The notes beneath the pieces were generated by a model. It did not search any database. It saw only the letters and a list, made by a program, of their open reading frames with translations, and was not told the DNA's origin. A program made the translations under genes and the position numbers. A DNA stretch of 64,000 bases from Pseudobutyrivibrio sp. ACV-2 (GTDB taxonomy: Bacteria > Bacillota > Clostridia > Lachnospirales > Lachnospiraceae), in NCBI RefSeq assembly GCF_900107545.1, contig NZ_FNQZ01000005.1:169357-233356 (forward strand). The letters are read 5' to 3'. Shown here piece by piece: positions 8,898 through 17,013 of the stretch; positions within the stretch are counted from its first letter, which is position 1; every line of letters starts with the position of its first letter.

Positions 8898-9096
8898 TTA
8901 ACTTTTTCCTCCCTTTCCCTTTGGATGGTTGAATTTTATGTCTGTCATATTTCCATTTCAATCAAATGTCCTATCCTGTCATCATAATGACCTTCTTTGT
9001 CACCTATCCCCATTTTTTGAAGCTTTTTATATGCTATAATATGACCCACGGGAATATAACAAATACGATACAACAAGTAGTTTCACGGAGGAACTT
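8898..9096. promoter_or_regulatory. divergent promoter region between GH3 gene and LytTR operon
   Basis: For the right-hand operon, an extended -10 TGCTATAAT (TATAAT at 9035-9040) lies about 55 bp before the start codon; its -35 is poor, suggesting an activator. TGTCAT/TGTCAC recurs at 8943, 8977 and 8998, spaced 34 and 21 bp, compatible with the direct repeats that LytTR-type regulators bind. No clear -35/-10 for the GH3 gene was identified. Confidence 0.5.
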
Positions 9097-9804
9097 ATGC
9101 TAAATATAGCACTGGTAGAAAATGATAGTGATGACGTAAAAGCCTTTTGCGAAATAGCTGATGTGTTTTTCAATCAGCAGAAGATACCATACGAAATCAC
9201 TGTCTTTAATTCTGCAGAAAGTTTTTTAGAAACATACAATTATCAATATCAGATTATTTTTATGGACATCGAATTGGATGGAATGAACGGAATGGATGCA
9301 GCCCACAAGCTGCGGGAAATTGATTCAAATGTGATATTAATCTTCCTGACCAATCTGGCACATTATGCTATTGCCGGCTACGAAGTAAATGCTTTGGACT
9401 ACATACTAAAGCCATTGTCACAGACTGCTTTCAGCTTGAAGATGCCAAAAGTCGTTGCCCTGGTTAAGCAGCAGGCAAATAAAAACATAACGATTGTATC
9501 AAAGGGCGAGATGCATACCTTTTCAACAGATAAAATCTATTTTGTGGAAATACTATCCCATCGTCTTTACTATCACACCATGGATGGAGTGTTTGATACC
9601 AGAGGAACAATCAGCGAGATAGAAACTACTTTGTATCCATATAACTTCCGTCGTTGTAACAACAGTTACCTCGTTAATTTAAAATATGTTATCAGTATAG
9701 AGGGAAATGACGTAAAGGTTGGGCCAAATATTTTGCCAATCAGTCGTCCAAAAAAGAAAACCTTTATCAATGAAGTTACTAATTATTTAGGAGGACAGCT
9801 ATGA
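9097..9804 (+). CDS. LytTR family response regulator
   Basis: A 235-residue AgrA/LytR-type regulator. Receiver domain at about 1-120 with acidic pocket ENDSDD and phospho-acceptor Asp57 (IIFMDIELDG), then a LytTR DNA-binding domain (about 135-230) with FRRCNNSYLVNLKYV and ISRPKKKTF. It is translationally coupled by a 4-bp ATGA overlap to its kinase. Such pairs respond to peptides or cell-surface signals. GCGGAGGAAC-like ribosome-binding site (CGGAGGAAC) precedes the ATG. The divergent GH3 gene is the nearest candidate target (inference). Confidence 0.92.
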   Translation: MLNIALVENDSDDVKAFCEIADVFFNQQKIPYEITVFNSAESFLETYNYQYQIIFMDIELDGMNGMDAAHKLREIDSNVILIFLTNLAHYAIAGYEVNALDYILKPLSQTAFSLKMPKVVALVKQQANKNITIVSKGEMHTFSTDKIYFVEILSHRLYYHTMDGVFDTRGTISEIETTLYPYNFRRCNNSYLVNLKYVISIEGNDVKVGPNILPISRPKKKTFINEVTNYLGGQL

Positions 9805-11045
9805 TAGCCTTCCATGTTTCACCATTTATAGTCTTAATAGAACTAGTTGCATCAATAGGAGTTCTGCTTTTATGGCAGGAAAAGCGTCCGCTATTTGCAC
9901 TTAGGGTTCTGTTATTTGCAGTTATCCTAATTGGTATGAATTTTACCTGGGATAAGTTTGTATTTGAAAATCTGGCTTATGTAATCCAGTTTGCAGTCAT
10001 AGTCCTTGCTGTACTTTTTTGCTACAATCTAAATCCAGTTTCAGCATTATATTGGAGCACTGCCAGCCTTTCTATCCAACATCTGGCCTTCTCGTTGCTT
10101 ACACTATCAAGCTGCTTTTTCTACGGAATCTATTCCACTCCTATATATTTTATTTTGTGTTATATCATAATTTTGACGCTAGAGTATCTTCTGATAACCC
10201 GCCATTTTGGAAAGGACTTTGAGCTACGGGATAAGCAAATTAAACTGACAATCGTTTCCCTTATAGCTATGTTTTCCTGTACTATCCTGAACTCCTATAG
10301 AATGAGATATACAAATGACAATGATTTGATTTTTGTCACTTCTATCTATTCTATTATTTGCTCACTTTTAGCGCTGTTTCTCCAGCTTGGTCTTTTTGAA
10401 AAAGGTCAGCTTGAGATGGAGAAATCAGTACTTGAACAAATCATCGCCAACGATAAAAGACATTATGATGATTCCTTGCAAAATGTTGAGCTTTTAAACA
10501 TGTACTGCCATGACCTGAAATATTTTCTTCGAAGAAATGCTGATGAAGTAGGTTCCTTCAAGCATCAGGCTGAAAAGTTTTTGTCTACATTCGATGCAGA
10601 TATTTCCACCTACAATCACGCTTTAGACACTATCCTCACTGAAAAATCTCTGTACTGTGCCAACAACGATATACAGCTTACCTGCATGGCAGATGGTCAG
10701 CTTTTGGAATACATGGATACAGCAGATGTGTATGCAATGTTTGGAAATCTGCTTTCTAATGCAATTGAGGCTGTTTCAAAGCTTGAAAATCATGAAAAAA
10801 GAATGATATCCCTCACAGTTCGTCGCAGAAATGACTTTGTCCACATTTTGGTCGATAATTACTACGATAATACACTGTCTTTCCACAATGGGCTGCCAGA
10901 ATCCACAAAAGAACAACCGCACCTTCATGGCTACGGCTTGAAAAGCATTAGGTATTTGGCTGAAAAATATAATGGCAATCTTACTATTTCAGCTGATGAA
11001 GATGTATTTCATGTAAATATTTTGATGCCAATTAACATACAGTAA
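9801..11045 (+). CDS. GHKL-domain sensor histidine kinase (AgrC-like)
   Basis: A 414-residue membrane kinase. Six or more hydrophobic segments fill about 5-200, a helical linker follows, then the phospho-acceptor helix with YCHDLKYFLRR (His237) and a GHKL ATPase domain: N box MFGNLLSNAIEAV and G box HGYGLKSI. Partner of the LytTR regulator just upstream, which it overlaps by 4 bp. No dedicated sensor domain is recognised beyond the membrane part, as in AgrC-type quorum sensors. No peptide precursor gene was found beside it. Confidence 0.92.
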   Translation: MIAFHVSPFIVLIELVASIGVLLLWQEKRPLFALRVLLFAVILIGMNFTWDKFVFENLAYVIQFAVIVLAVLFCYNLNPVSALYWSTASLSIQHLAFSLLTLSSCFFYGIYSTPIYFILCYIIILTLEYLLITRHFGKDFELRDKQIKLTIVSLIAMFSCTILNSYRMRYTNDNDLIFVTSIYSIICSLLALFLQLGLFEKGQLEMEKSVLEQIIANDKRHYDDSLQNVELLNMYCHDLKYFLRRNADEVGSFKHQAEKFLSTFDADISTYNHALDTILTEKSLYCANNDIQLTCMADGQLLEYMDTADVYAMFGNLLSNAIEAVSKLENHEKRMISLTVRRRNDFVHILVDNYYDNTLSFHNGLPESTKEQPHLHGYGLKSIRYLAEKYNGNLTISADEDVFHVNILMPINIQ

Positions 11046-11054
11046 TCAGTTACT

Positions 11055-11086
11055 AAAGGGGCCCTTATTTGTAAGGGGCCTTTTTG
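11055..11086 (+). terminator. intrinsic terminator of the LytTR/kinase operon
   Basis: GGGCCCTTA-TTTG-TAAGGGGCC stem followed by TTTTTG, 10 bp after the kinase stop codon. Confidence 0.85.
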
Positions 11087-11225
11087 TATATCAAAGAAAG
11101 TGATTTTCCCAAGTAATACACACATTTTGGAAACAGTTTTATAAATGATTACCAATATGTTACATGATATAATTTATCTATCTTGATATTCCTTACTAGT
11201 TTTTCCAGCATACATAATAAAACTA

Positions 11226-11402
11226 ATTGGGATATTCAGCAAAAAGAAAGTAGTACTAGCTGGCGCCTATGGTAATTTGGGCGCAAGCATTTTTAGAGAG
11301 TTATTGAAAAATGGCCATGAGGTTGATGCTCTGGATATGCTAGAGCATGACCTGAATTTGAATGGTAAATATACATTTAAATTGGATAGCACAATTTACT
11401 AA
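11226..11402 (+). pseudogene. N-terminal fragment of a Rossmann-fold NAD-dependent epimerase/reductase
   Basis: From about 11226 the frame reads GIFSKKKVVLAGAYGNLG and on through FRELLKNGHEVDALD, a typical SDR/epimerase nucleotide-binding start with a GxxGNLG loop, then stops at 11402 after about 55 residues. The place of the start codon is ATT instead of ATG and no ribosome-binding site precedes it. The remaining 250 or more residues of such enzymes are missing. A dead remnant. The rest of 11087-11501 shows no gene; 11403-11501 is the leader of the next gene. Confidence 0.7.
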
Positions 11403-11501
11403 TACATTTGGGTAGAGATTTCTTTTATTAAGCACCATCATGCAAAGAAAAGCAGGTCTCACAACACTCGAATTAAACTATTAACCACAGGGAGAACAAC
11501 A

Positions 11502-12149
11502 ATGATAAAACTTAATGAACTACTGGATATTATAAAAGAAAATTACTTCCTTACACCAATCAACACTTCTGCCTATCATAATCTCAAAGTAAAGGGCATG
11601 AAATTTGATATTAAAGCCTTCAAGGTCGAGGGGCTCGGTCATGTTTCAATAATGAGGGCCAAGGGACTTTTCGGTCTTATGAAAATGGATACACTTATTA
11701 TCAATCCATTGGAACTTGATTTGCCACTATACTCATATGACAGATTTCTTGCTATGGGCAACGATACACTGATTGTCGAAATGTATGACACAATGATTGA
11801 AAAAAATACTTTCGAGAGTATGGATTCACTGATATCAAAATATAATCATCTTCCAAAAAGAGATGCTGGTAAACACTGGTATGATGACATAAAATTGCTT
11901 CAGAGTATTTCTTTTAAGGGTAAAAAAGATATTAGCTCAGAATTTGATGATTTAGCAATAGAACATTTAAAAAACTTTCTCGATACTACAGCCAATAACG
12001 TTACTGACTCTAATACCAAGAAAGCTTTGTCTTTAAGATATGTAAATGGACTTCTGGAAAATGGTGGTCCTTCCACAGATGTATTTACAAAAAGGATTGG
12101 CAAGGTGGCCACTGAAGAACTATACCATAAAGTATTGTTTGGAGTGTAA
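11502..12149 (+). CDS. uncharacterised protein, possible remote bilin-reductase fold
   Basis: A 215-residue soluble protein with no signal or membrane segment, preceded by an AGGGAGAACAAC ribosome-binding site. I do not recognise it with certainty. Residues about 40-95 (VEGLGHVSIMRAKG, then LIINPLELDLPLYSYDRF, then a GNDTLIVEMYD strand) follow the same pattern of strands and the P-x-x-DLPxxxxD stretch seen in ferredoxin-dependent bilin reductases; this is a by-eye resemblance only. The C-terminal half is helical, ending in a run like a dimethyl-bilin reductase C-terminus in size but without recognised residues. Monocistronic: it ends at a two-way terminator and faces the 2-hydroxyacyl-CoA dehydratase-type gene. 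Confidence 0.6.
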   Translation: MIKLNELLDIIKENYFLTPINTSAYHNLKVKGMKFDIKAFKVEGLGHVSIMRAKGLFGLMKMDTLIINPLELDLPLYSYDRFLAMGNDTLIVEMYDTMIEKNTFESMDSLISKYNHLPKRDAGKHWYDDIKLLQSISFKGKKDISSEFDDLAIEHLKNFLDTTANNVTDSNTKKALSLRYVNGLLENGGPSTDVFTKRIGKVATEELYHKVLFGV

Positions 12150-12256
12150 GGGCCCTCCCGTCTGTAGCGGGAAAACCCAGCCATTATGATTGCCTCCGGC
12201 AATGGGGCTGGGTTGTAGAAGACGGGCAACTCCCTAAAGGGGCCCTCCCGTCTTCT
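12150..12256. terminator. bidirectional terminator with a repeated GGCCCTCCCGTCT motif
   Basis: GGGCCCTCCCGTCT occurs twice (12149 and 12240). Within the 107 bp, CCCAGCC/GGCTGGG encloses a smaller ATTGCC/GGCAAT hairpin (12175-12212), and GAAGACGGG (12218) pairs with CCCGTCTTC (12247) before a TTTTA run. It separates two convergent genes. Confidence 0.75.
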
Positions 12257-12257
12257 T

Positions 12258-13799
12258 TTACCAACAAAGACTATCGTCGAAGTCTTCCAGGCTTGGGTCC
12301 ACTGGTTCTTCTTTTAGGATTGTGCGCATGTAACGATTTACTTCTGTGCGCATATCACGTCGAGTGCCATCTAGCGGTACCATCAGGTTGTGATTAACCC
12401 AAATCCAGTGGAGCCCACGCTTTCTAGCTTCTTGTTCAAATAATCCTGTGTAGCCTGACATGGCCTTGCAGCCTATGTGCACATACATGATTACCATGTC
12501 GGCATTCATCTGCTCACAGAATCTAAACAGATCTTCAACACCAGTTTCATAGCCGCCATTGGAGCGACTTCTCATAATCATGTTTTCATAAAGATATCCC
12601 AAGTCCAAAAGTGCCTGTTGTTTGTCTGTGGTGCTGACCATTTCGGTGGAAACACAACAGAGCATATCGTTTATAGGAACTATTCCCCAGCAGTTCATGA
12701 GCCAATTCGGAAATGCGGTATAGTAGGCAGCCTGAACTCCCCACAGAATTGCACGATGACGATATTCCTTGCAGGCCATTTCTTTGTTCTTAAATGCCTT
12801 TGTGGCCATGGCTGTAATCTTTTGACTTGTGGTTAAAAAGATTGGGCTTCGGCCCCCTGCTGCCATGTATTCTCCATATCTGTAAAATCCAAGTGTTGCT
12901 CCAAGCAGCTGAGGATATGGCGATTTATTGATTTCAAGCCACTCAAGAAACTCTTTGGTTTCTTTATTAAATCTATCCATATTATCAAAGAAATAATTCC
13001 AATCAAACTTTTCACCAGTGTGTTCCTCGATAAATTTGATAGCGTTGTATACCTCATCTGCTGCATACTGCTGCACGCTTTCCTGACGATGACGGATAGG
13101 TGCGTATAGCTGAAATGTAGGAATATTCATGCTACGAGCCATAAGTCCACCGCCCATCAATGAACCATCGCAGGTGGTGTTACACTGAACAGCACATGCT
13201 CCAATATGAGGAAAATCATCCTCTAAAGCTGCTCCCAGCTCGGCTGCCGGCATAGGACACACATCATTTGGTACACCAAATTCGTGGGTCTTATCCACAT
13301 AGTGCATTACACCCTCTTGGCACATAAATGAACTGGTGTAGATAGCAGGTACCTCATAGCTCACCCACTTAAGATTAGGAAATCCTCCCATCAAAGTGCT
13401 CATCATATTTTCATCGAAGATAACCATTTTTTTAGAAAGCTCAGTGTCATTGCCTATAGCTGGATCAGCCCTGAACATATCTGTCAGAGAAATAGTCATG
13501 TCGATAATAATTAGACCGATACCCTCATGGGCCAGACGAAGCGCCGTACCTCTGAGGCCTTCCGTGTGCCTGTCCATAAAATCCGGAACTGCCAGATAAT
13601 TGCTCATCCATCTATATCTAAAGAAGCCCTTAAAATTGTTTGGCTTCATCATGAATTTGCCCAATATAAATAAGTAGTAAAGCCATCTGGTGTAATCATA
13701 CCAGGTATCCTTTAGCCCTCTCCATTCCCGGCGTCTACGAGGGCGTTTTCCTGAATAGATTGTACTACCCAGTGGCTCACTTCCAAATGCTTTTCCCAT
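12258..13799 (-). CDS. 2-hydroxyacyl-CoA dehydratase family protein, larger subunit
   Basis: A 513-residue member of the HgdA/HgdB, FldB and benzoyl-CoA reductase BcrB/C family, whose subunits hold [4Fe-4S] clusters through cysteines. Candidate ligands are NDVCPMP, VQCNTTCDG and HIGCKAMSG. Family segments include the central helical MAAGGRSPIF and the C-terminal NHNLMVPLDGTRRDMRTEVNRYM. The N-terminal 60 basic and aromatic residues are longer than usual. It probably pairs with the similar 399-aa protein at 15173-16372; the muramidase gene lies between. No activator ATPase (HgdC-like, with ASKHA fold) is visible in the window, so the redox partner must be elsewhere. Substrate unknown. Confidence 0.78.
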   Translation of the reverse strand: MGKAFGSEPLGSTIYSGKRPRRRREWRGLKDTWYDYTRWLYYLFILGKFMMKPNNFKGFFRYRWMSNYLAVPDFMDRHTEGLRGTALRLAHEGIGLIIIDMTISLTDMFRADPAIGNDTELSKKMVIFDENMMSTLMGGFPNLKWVSYEVPAIYTSSFMCQEGVMHYVDKTHEFGVPNDVCPMPAAELGAALEDDFPHIGACAVQCNTTCDGSLMGGGLMARSMNIPTFQLYAPIRHRQESVQQYAADEVYNAIKFIEEHTGEKFDWNYFFDNMDRFNKETKEFLEWLEINKSPYPQLLGATLGFYRYGEYMAAGGRSPIFLTTSQKITAMATKAFKNKEMACKEYRHRAILWGVQAAYYTAFPNWLMNCWGIVPINDMLCCVSTEMVSTTDKQQALLDLGYLYENMIMRSRSNGGYETGVEDLFRFCEQMNADMVIMYVHIGCKAMSGYTGLFEQEARKRGLHWIWVNHNLMVPLDGTRRDMRTEVNRYMRTILKEEPVDPSLEDFDDSLCW

Positions 13800-13814
13800 T
13801 ACTTATGCTCCTGT

Positions 13815-15122
13815 CTAAAAGTATGCTACAGACATGTCTACACCTTTGCCAACTCCTGGTACTGTAGCTTTGTCTGTGTACTGCCACATAGAGCATTTTC
13901 CACTGTAATTTGGACCGGTAGCCAGTGTAGATAAATCCTTGCTATACCAAGCCATCCAAACCATATAGCTCTGCTGAATCTGGGAAACATTCCATTTTGA
14001 ATCGTTCAACATTTCATAGCGATTTGCATAAAACATAGGAGTATAGCCCCTGCTTTGCACCTGTCCTAAGAATGCCATAGCAATGTTACTACGCTCATCT
14101 TTGGTAAGATTAAATTGACGACTGCTGGCTTTTTCATAATTTTCACAGTTGAAAGCAACGGGCATAGAAATAGAATATCCTGAAATATAATCTGCCACCC
14201 AATTAGCCTCTTCTATTGCTTCATCCTGATTACATGCTGTGGAGAAGAAATATACACCAACCTTTAAGCCGTTTTTAGCAGCTTCCTGCATATTATATTT
14301 CGCATTTGCATCTGCAAGGATTTCACCTGTTGTAGATTTTCTGATTCCCACTCGAATCATGGCGCAATCTACACCAGACGCTGCCACCTGAGCCCAATCA
14401 ATAGAGCCTTGAAAAACTGAAACATCTATTACTTTTTTTAAGTTATCGTCTGCCTGATTAGCTTCTGCTGCTTTAGCCTCTTCTGCTTTTTTGGCTTCCT
14501 CTTCCTTCAGCTTTTGTTCCTCTAATAATTTTGCCTCTTCAGCCTTCTTTGCTTCTTCCTCTTTTTTGGCTTCTTCAGCTTTCTTTTCTTCCTCGGCTTT
14601 TTTAGCCTCCTCAATCTTTTTGGCTTCTTCGGCTTTTTTTAGTTCCTCGGCCTTTTTAGCTTCCTCAGCTTTTTTTGCTTCCTCAGCTTTTTTGGCTTCC
14701 TCAGCTTTTTTGGCTTCCTCAGCTTTTTTTGCCTCCTCAGCCTTTTTAGCTTCTTCGGCTTTTTTGGCTTCCTCAGCCTTCCTTGCCTCTTCAGCTTTCT
14801 GCTCTTCCTCAGCTTTCTTAGCCTCTTCCTCTGGATCAGGTTCATTTATAACAACTTCAATCTTTACATCACTAAAATCATCCTCTACAGTCTCAGGTTC
14901 TGCAAGGGCCACTGTCTCCTGTTGTTCTACTACAGCGACTTCCTGTTCCTCTGGTTCCTCAGTGAGTTTTTTCGCCAGAGCAAAAGAACCAAAGCCTATG
15001 AAAAGCACGCCAACTACAGAGCCTCCTATAAATAGTCTACGTTTTATAGCTCTAAACTTTCGACGCTTTGCTCCTATAGCAACCTTTTCTCTATAATCCA
15101 AATCATCATACTTCTTTTTCAA
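13815..15122 (-). CDS. membrane-anchored GH25 lysozyme-type muramidase with KKAEEA helical stalk
   Basis: 435 residues: a basic cytoplasmic N-terminus, one transmembrane helix (about 31-50), an acidic linker, a run of about 125 residues built on a KKAEEA hexad (about 98-222) likely forming a rigid single helix, then a GH25 domain from 225 (VIDVSVFQGSIDW; MIRVGIR; VGVYFFS; MWQYTDKATVPGVGKGVDMS). GH25 enzymes cleave the MurNAc-GlcNAc bond of peptidoglycan. The catalytic DxE pair is here Asn325-Cys-Glu327: the glutamate is kept but the first aspartate is replaced, so activity may be reduced. Asp233 is retained. Lies between two 2-hydroxyacyl-CoA dehydratase-type genes on the same strand, 15 bp before the downstream one. 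Confidence 0.85.
   Translation of the reverse strand: MKKKYDDLDYREKVAIGAKRRKFRAIKRRLFIGGSVVGVLFIGFGSFALAKKLTEEPEEQEVAVVEQQETVALAEPETVEDDFSDVKIEVVINEPDPEEEAKKAEEEQKAEEARKAEEAKKAEEAKKAEEAKKAEEAKKAEEAKKAEEAKKAEEAKKAEELKKAEEAKKIEEAKKAEEEKKAEEAKKEEEAKKAEEAKLLEEQKLKEEEAKKAEEAKAAEANQADDNLKKVIDVSVFQGSIDWAQVAASGVDCAMIRVGIRKSTTGEILADANAKYNMQEAAKNGLKVGVYFFSTACNQDEAIEEANWVADYISGYSISMPVAFNCENYEKASSRQFNLTKDERSNIAMAFLGQVQSRGYTPMFYANRYEMLNDSKWNVSQIQQSYMVWMAWYSKDLSTLATGPNYSGKCSMWQYTDKATVPGVGKGVDMSVAYF
14460..14840 (-). repeat. coding tandem repeat of 18 bp (KKAEEA hexad)
   Basis: The muramidase stalk is encoded by about 20 degenerate 18-bp units, on the + strand of the form GCTTTTTTGGCTTCCTCA. The most uniform units are 14650-14790, where neighbours differ by one to three bases, consistent with recent slippage or unequal exchange. 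The long + frame opposite (14491-15096, Ser/Ala/Phe-rich) is only the complement of this repeat. Confidence 0.9.
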
Positions 15123-15172
15123 AATTATCCTCCAAATAAATCAATTTATTCCCACCAATACATCATCCACTA

Positions 15173-16372
15173 TCATTCTTTTTCAGCCTTTGCTCTTGCA
15201 AGCTTTTTAATCTCCACACGCTCTACAAAGGCCTGTATTCTGGTGCGAAGCTGTCCAGAAGAACGTACCGAATATGGCCGGTCTACTGATAACACAGGCC
15301 AGCCGTATTCTTCATCCATAATATGAAAGCCTGCCGCTCTCTCATAGCCCCAGTAATCACAGAATTTGATTTGCTCGTAGATGAGGCCGTCAGCATGATA
15401 CTCCTTTGCCAACCAATCCACGTATTCACGACGTTCCATGATTTTTTCCTGATTGAAAAATCGAGGACACTTGCCCCATTTCAGATAGGTGCGACAAATC
15501 TGGGTGAGGGCATCCTCCTCATCATTTAAAATGATTTCCTGCCTGCCTGGAAGTGAACCAAAGCAATATCTGTCTGCTACAACAAGAGCTCCACATTCCT
15601 CGGCCAGCTGTATGAATTCAGGGTCATCAATTTCTGAGCCCACCATTACTACGCGTATACGATATTTGTCTGGGCTGTCAGGCTCTCTGTTTTTTATTTC
15701 TTCAAGCGTTTCTGTCAGCTTATCTTTGATTAGATATTTAGGGCAGCTGAAGCTCACCAGACAAAGTACGGCAAATTCATAGCCAGTTATTTTGGGAGAT
15801 TCGCATTTACGATAATCTCCTATTGCAGTAAGAAGCCTGCTTATTTCATTTTGTTCCTCAACGGCTCTCCTTAAAGCCTCGTCTGAAACATCTATGCCAA
15901 AACGCTTAGACAAGGGTTCTAATATGCGGATTCGCATTTGCTTTATATAATGCTTTAATGCAGTTTCATCATCCTTCATAGGAACATCTGCATAGCTTAC
16001 AAAAAAATTGTCTTTATTAATCAACTCAAGGTGTTCTATATTTTCAACACATCTATTCATCTGGGCGCAGGCATCGGGTGCAATAATGCAATCCAAAAAA
16101 TTAAAGCCACCCTCGATGGCTCGCTCAAGGTAGGCCCTGCAGGCTTCACACAATGTGGAACTAAGATAGTAGGTGCCCATTTCGATGGACCCAGTGCGCG
16201 GTGCTCGAAGACGAACAGAAAAACAACCTGGTAAATTTAACAGAGGTTCCGGAATCTGAAAACATACATGACCAATAGCGATGTTGCCGTCTGCCTGCCC
16301 TTGTCTGGCAAGATCATTGTATGATTCTTCTAGAAGCTTTTCAAAATAATAGAGATGTTTAAGATCTTTCAC
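15173..16372 (-). CDS. 2-hydroxyacyl-CoA dehydratase family protein, smaller subunit
   Basis: A 399-residue protein using a GTG start at 16372, chosen because GGGAGAAG precedes it and the homologous part begins with VKDLKHLYYFEKLLEE; the in-frame extension upstream looks non-coding. Family features: LSSTLCEACRAYLERAIEG, IIAPDACAQMNRCVENI, ALVVADRYCFGSLPGR and the C-terminal DGLIYEQIKFCDYWGYE followed by PVLSVDRPY, which match the HgdB/BcrB-type D-component with its cluster-binding cysteines. Probably partner of the 12258-13799 product in a radical dehydration or reduction of a CoA thioester. First gene of a three-gene minus-strand group with the muramidase. Confidence 0.78.
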   Translation of the reverse strand: MKDLKHLYYFEKLLEESYNDLARQGQADGNIAIGHVCFQIPEPLLNLPGCFSVRLRAPRTGSIEMGTYYLSSTLCEACRAYLERAIEGGFNFLDCIIAPDACAQMNRCVENIEHLELINKDNFFVSYADVPMKDDETALKHYIKQMRIRILEPLSKRFGIDVSDEALRRAVEEQNEISRLLTAIGDYRKCESPKITGYEFAVLCLVSFSCPKYLIKDKLTETLEEIKNREPDSPDKYRIRVVMVGSEIDDPEFIQLAEECGALVVADRYCFGSLPGRQEIILNDEEDALTQICRTYLKWGKCPRFFNQEKIMERREYVDWLAKEYHADGLIYEQIKFCDYWGYERAAGFHIMDEEYGWPVLSVDRPYSVRSSGQLRTRIQAFVERVEIKKLARAKAEKE

Positions 16373-16664
16373 GATACTTCTCCCGGATAAAGATATTCTA
16401 ATAATTATTTTATCAGTATTATGAATAACGTACAATCCAGTTTTTGCATTATGTGTATAAATAATGGCTAAATATGGTGCCAGCATCTAATAGACAACAC
16501 TATATATTCTATTGTTATATTATGAGATGAGGATATGTGTTCTTGGTATTGGAATCTTACTGCATTTGACTACACAGACTGATAAATGTGGCTGTTTTAT
16601 GATTTGTTCACTAATATGTTATAATCTTATGTATTAATTGTTAAAATTATGTGAATTATAACAA

Positions 16665-16693
16665 TTGAACTAATATCCATTGGCCTGTATTAT
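16665..16693 (+). promoter_or_regulatory. sigma-A-type promoter of the small membrane protein gene
   Basis: TTGAAC, 17-bp spacer, TATTAT; predicted start near 16700, giving a leader of about 50 nt to the ATG at 16751. The rest of 16487-16664 is AT-rich with no gene. Confidence 0.7.
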
Positions 16694-16750
16694 ACTTAAC
16701 AGTTGTTAAAAGGAATTGTTGTGTATATGTTTTAAAGAAAGGACCAATCG

Positions 16751-16957
16751 ATGTTAAATCTTATTATGCTTGTTGTATTTTCAGCTGTAACCTTATTTTT
16801 TGTTTATTATATTGCAATTAACGCTGGCTACGCTAAAAGATCAGCAAACCTTGACGATACTCATTCATTAATCAGAGCTGTTGGCGGAATCATCTTAAGT
16901 GTTGTAGTTATTGCTGCTCTTTGGATTGAGGCTGGATTCGTTCATTTCTTCGCTTAA
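16751..16957 (+). CDS. small two-helix membrane protein
   Basis: 68 residues with two hydrophobic helices (about 3-25 and 43-66) joined by a polar loop containing YAKRSANLDDTHSLIRAVGG. AAAGAAAGGA lies 8 bases before the ATG. It is flanked by its own promoter and a strong terminator, so it is an independent short transcript. No family recognised; a membrane regulator or transporter accessory is possible but unsupported. Confidence 0.72.
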   Translation: MLNLIMLVVFSAVTLFFVYYIAINAGYAKRSANLDDTHSLIRAVGGIILSVVVIAALWIEAGFVHFFA

Positions 16958-16972
16958 TATTATAGATAATTT

Positions 16973-16998
16973 AAGGCATCCCCCGTGGGATGCCTTTT
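16973..16998 (+). terminator. intrinsic terminator
   Basis: AAGGCATCCC and GGGATGCCTT form a 10-bp stem around a 3-4-base loop, followed by TTATT. It ends the small membrane protein transcript and also faces the minus-strand lipoprotein gene. Confidence 0.85.
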
Positions 16999-17013
16999 AT
17001 TATATAAAAGTCT

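Noticed and set aside
14491..15096. 201-codon + strand Ser/Ala/Phe-rich ORF
   Set aside because: Exact complement of the KKAEEA coding repeat of the muramidase gene.
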